IMG/VR virus record: IMGVR_UViG_3300006334_000174 | Location: 1-21,358 of that record | From: a virus | Length of the DNA stretch: 21,358 nt | Strand: one strand, 5' to 3' | Translations under genes and position numbers: made by a program | Shown: piece by piece, positions 19,740 to 21,358 of the stretch | Position numbering within the stretch: the first letter of the stretch is position 1 | How the letters are laid out: each line of letters starts with the position of its first letter | The notes under the pieces: generated by a model | What the model was told of the DNA's origin: nothing | The model's input: only the letters and a program-made list of their open reading frames with translations | The model's database searches: none

Positions 19740-20337
19740 ATACTGTGTGGATAAATTTTTGTGTCCTTCTTACACTACCAAAGATAGGTGTAACGCACAT
19801 TTTGTCTTCGTTGTGAATTCTAAGAGTAGAGAATCCATTGTTGTTTTTACCAGTTTTTGTTACTGAGTCAGTCCATCCTGTTGCTTCATTCTGTTTAAGA
19901 GATAAGTCAACAATACAAGCAAATACACTTGGAAAGTCATTTTCTTTCTGTGTAAACTTGATGCAAAATATCTTGTCAACCTTAGTCTTACTATGATTGT
20001 TACCAGTAGCGAATGATGATGTGCTACTACCTAGTGACATTTTATTCTCGATCTCGTGCTCTAATAGTATAGCATCATAACCAACTGTCTCCTCTGTAAT
20101 GTAGTCAACACCTAACTCTTTTGCTGAGTCCTCAAGTGCAGGATTAAATATGTTTGCAAGAAACTTAGTCTTGTCAACTGTATTGTCTGCACCAAAGAAT
20201 GAGTCTAGGTCTGGTTTTTTACCACCACTACCGATCTCTAACATTTGTGCAACTCTACTAGTTGTCAATTCAATCGCTCTTGGAATAATAAGTGATAATG
20301 CTTCACTTAGTTGTCTGTTGTCTGCTCTGAGTTTCAT
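19723..20337 (-). CDS. probable type II restriction endonuclease (PD-(D/E)xK-like)
   Basis: 204 residues starting MKLRADNRQLSEALSLIIPR. A helical N-terminal domain (1-75) leads to VGYDAILLEHEIENKMSLGS, where Asp88 and Glu97-Asn-Lys99 fit the D...ExK active site of the PD-(D/E)xK nuclease fold. After it come SSTSSFATGNNHSKTKVDKI and strands FCIKFTQ and FACIVDLSL, a layout seen in type II restriction enzymes. The gene overlaps methyltransferase 2 by 17 bases and is first in the operon from promoter F. I recognise no close named enzyme, so the recognition site is unknown, and a non-restriction nuclease is possible. Assignment is by active-site pattern plus context. Confidence 0.68.
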   Translation of the reverse strand: MKLRADNRQLSEALSLIIPRAIELTTSRVAQMLEIGSGGKKPDLDSFFGADNTVDKTKFLANIFNPALEDSAKELGVDYITEETVGYDAILLEHEIENKMSLGSSTSSFATGNNHSKTKVDKIFCIKFTQKENDFPSVFACIVDLSLKQNEATGWTDSVTKTGKNNNGFSTLRIHNEDKMCVTPIFGSVRRTQKFIHTVYEDIN

Positions 20338-20360
20338 GTGATTAATGTCTGAATACTCTT

Positions 20361-20419
20361 ATTATACTAGTTAACCATGCGGTAGTGTATAATAGTGGTC
20401 AGTTTCTCAACTGACACAC
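20361..20419 (-). promoter_or_regulatory. promoter module F (TACCGCA-N11-TATAAT)
   Basis: TACCGCA, exactly 11 bp, then TATAAT (20361-20366), with 23 bases to the endonuclease ATG and AATCAC before it, as in module C. The upstream dyad is diverged: TCAGTT/AACTGA in place of the GTGGCACA half, but it occupies the same position. The stop codon of the small membrane-protein gene lies next to the -10. Confidence 0.75.
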
Positions 20420-20528
20420 TCATTCTATGATAACCTTGTGCAACCAATATCTGACCAGTAACAACAGATACTGTTGCTACTCCCCAGAATATGTAATACC
20501 ACTTTGATTTAATTTGATACCTTTTCAT
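20367..20528 (-). CDS. 53-aa single-pass membrane protein
   Basis: Recovered by translation: MKRYQIKSKWYYIFWGVATV, then SVVTGQILVAQGYHRMSVSV and EKLTTIIHYRMVN. A basic start leads into one transmembrane helix (about residues 11-30). KSKWYYIFWGVATVSVVTGQ is a strongly recurrent small cyanophage membrane protein, of unknown function. It starts 3 bases after the helicase stop. The last third is encoded by the promoter F module (dyad and TACCGCA), as for the 53-aa gene at 16669-16830. Confidence 0.75.
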   Translation of the reverse strand: MKRYQIKSKWYYIFWGVATVSVVTGQILVAQGYHRMSVSVEKLTTIIHYRMVN

Positions 20529-20530
20529 AA

Positions 20531-21358
20531 TTATATTAGGGCGGTAGGTGCCACTCCTTGAATAAAGATTTCATCAACAACTCTTTGTAGTCTCTTGACT
20601 ACTGCACTACCATAGTTATTGTGAATTGGGACTGTTAAGTAACCAGTTGGTTTTTTATAAAACTGACATGCACCTGCAGGAATGCGTCCCTCAGCAATAT
20701 TACGAGAGTCCTCTTTGTGCATTCTGATCACTCTACCAATAGTTTGTGCCATTGCAACAATATTAAGATTTCTCAATAATATACAATGGGTTAGACCATG
20801 CACATTGATACCTTCAGATAATATGCTGTAATGCATAACAACAAATTTCTTGTTGTCATCCTTACCCCAGTCAGACAATGTTTCCATGAATACTTCACGA
20901 TTAACTTTCTGATCATTGACATATGCACCATACTTTGATGTTACATGCAAATAGTCATAACCTCTGAGTCTCAACTGAGATAATAGAGTTGTATGACCTA
21001 TCATATTACCTAACTGAGCACTACTAGGGACTGCGATCAATACTTTACTAGCGTGATCTTCATCAAGTCCATCAAGTATCTCAGCAACTGTGTCTGTATG
21101 TGTCTCGTGCATAGTATCCTTCTCTAGTGTGCGATTAGAATTAAATGGCACAATAGTTGGCGATACAATACTACCGTTAGCGATCAACTCTGGTGCAGGG
21201 ACTGACTCTAATACTCCACCATAAACATATGTGTTATTCATACCACGAGTATAGATACCCTCTTGCTTACGAGCACTACGAGGTGTTGCTGTGAAAAAGT
21301 AACACTTCTTTGCTTCAAGACTAGCATCCATAGTTTTAGGGAAAAATCCTCTAGTAAC
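20531..21358 (-). CDS. superfamily 2 DNA helicase, C-terminal part (cut by window edge)
   Basis: 275 residues remain and the frame is open to base 21358, so the N-terminal nucleotide-binding motifs I and II lie outside; the internal ATG at 21331 is not the start. Motif III is KCYFFTATPRSARK (about residue 20), motif V is ILSEGINVHGLTHCILLR (about 177-194) and motif VI is QTIGRVIRMHKED (about 201-213), the ResIII/DEAD-like order. The TATPR and the long insert VYGGVLESVPAPELIANGSI resemble phage helicases related to type III restriction subunits and not T4 UvsW, but this is uncertain. Roles could be replication, recombination or transcription. It sits upstream of the restriction-modification genes, separated by a membrane protein and promoter F. 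Confidence 0.82.
   Translation of the reverse strand, partial: VTRGFFPKTMDASLEAKKCYFFTATPRSARKQEGIYTRGMNNTYVYGGVLESVPAPELIANGSIVSPTIVPFNSNRTLEKDTMHETHTDTVAEILDGLDEDHASKVLIAVPSSAQLGNMIGHTTLLSQLRLRGYDYLHVTSKYGAYVNDQKVNREVFMETLSDWGKDDNKKFVVMHYSILSEGINVHGLTHCILLRNLNIVAMAQTIGRVIRMHKEDSRNIAEGRIPAGACQFYKKPTGYLTVPIHNNYGSAVVKRLQRVVDEIFIQGVAPTALI

Noticed and set aside
19746-19754. E. coli-type DnaA box (TTATCCACA on the minus strand)
   Set aside because: Single copy within endonuclease codons (KFIHT) with no repeat or intergenic context; treated as chance.
1-21358. CRISPR arrays, transposases, integrase or attachment sites
   Set aside because: No direct-repeat arrays, transposase motifs or integrase genes were seen on either strand; the phage portion looks strictly lytic.

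Overview
The window joins two unrelated genomes. Bases 1 to about 1,029 are from a marine picocyanobacterium, most like high-light Prochlorococcus. They hold the start of topA (minus strand) and, divergent from it, the first ~93 codons of ndhB (plus strand), AT-rich and in the gene order I recall from Prochlorococcus genomes. From about base 1,004 to the end the sequence is a T4-like cyanophage, with every recognisable gene on the minus strand. The two parts meet inside ndhB and inside a phage structural gene, over about 25 bases that read sensibly in both, so the join is most simply an assembly or amplification chimera. Both ends of the window cut genes, as expected of a contig.

Late (virion) block, about 1.0-9.35 kb. 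Read in transcription order from 9.35 kb downward it holds a possible 35-aa gene, an NlpC/P60-type peptidase, an AbrB/SpoVT-fold 54-aa protein, a 100-aa protein, a 1,223-aa structural protein, a PAAR spike-tip protein, a 46-aa very basic protein, baseplate wedge gp25, baseplate wedge gp6 and the N-terminus of another structural protein. Most junctions are stop/start overlaps or near-abutments. T4-type late promoter-like octamers precede several of these genes. A strong intrinsic terminator at 9374-9403 separates this block from the next.

Accessory/early-middle block, about 9.4-21.36 kb. It holds about 40 mostly tiny genes packed into operons by ATGA, TAATG and TTGA overlaps. Recognisable members are a DUF8033-like protein, three 2-oxoglutarate/Fe(II) oxygenases, two beta-class DNA methyltransferases, a PD-(D/E)xK-like endonuclease overlapping the second methyltransferase (a candidate phage-borne restriction-modification pair), two small one-pass membrane proteins and the C-terminal part of a superfamily 2 helicase. 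More than a dozen genes of 25-60 codons were recovered here by direct translation.

Regulation. Seven intergenic sites share one rigid layout on the minus strand: an inverted repeat with right half GTGGCACA, exactly 29 bp, then a -10 hexamer (TATAAT, TATTAT or TATGAT). In five of them a heptamer TACCGCA or a relative sits exactly 11 bp upstream of the -10, where T4 middle promoters carry the MotA box. The one site with a perfect canonical -35 lacks the heptamer. This looks like a phage-wide promoter system with two sub-classes. It is the most interesting unexplained signal in the window, followed by the endonuclease-methyltransferase pair and the host-phage join.
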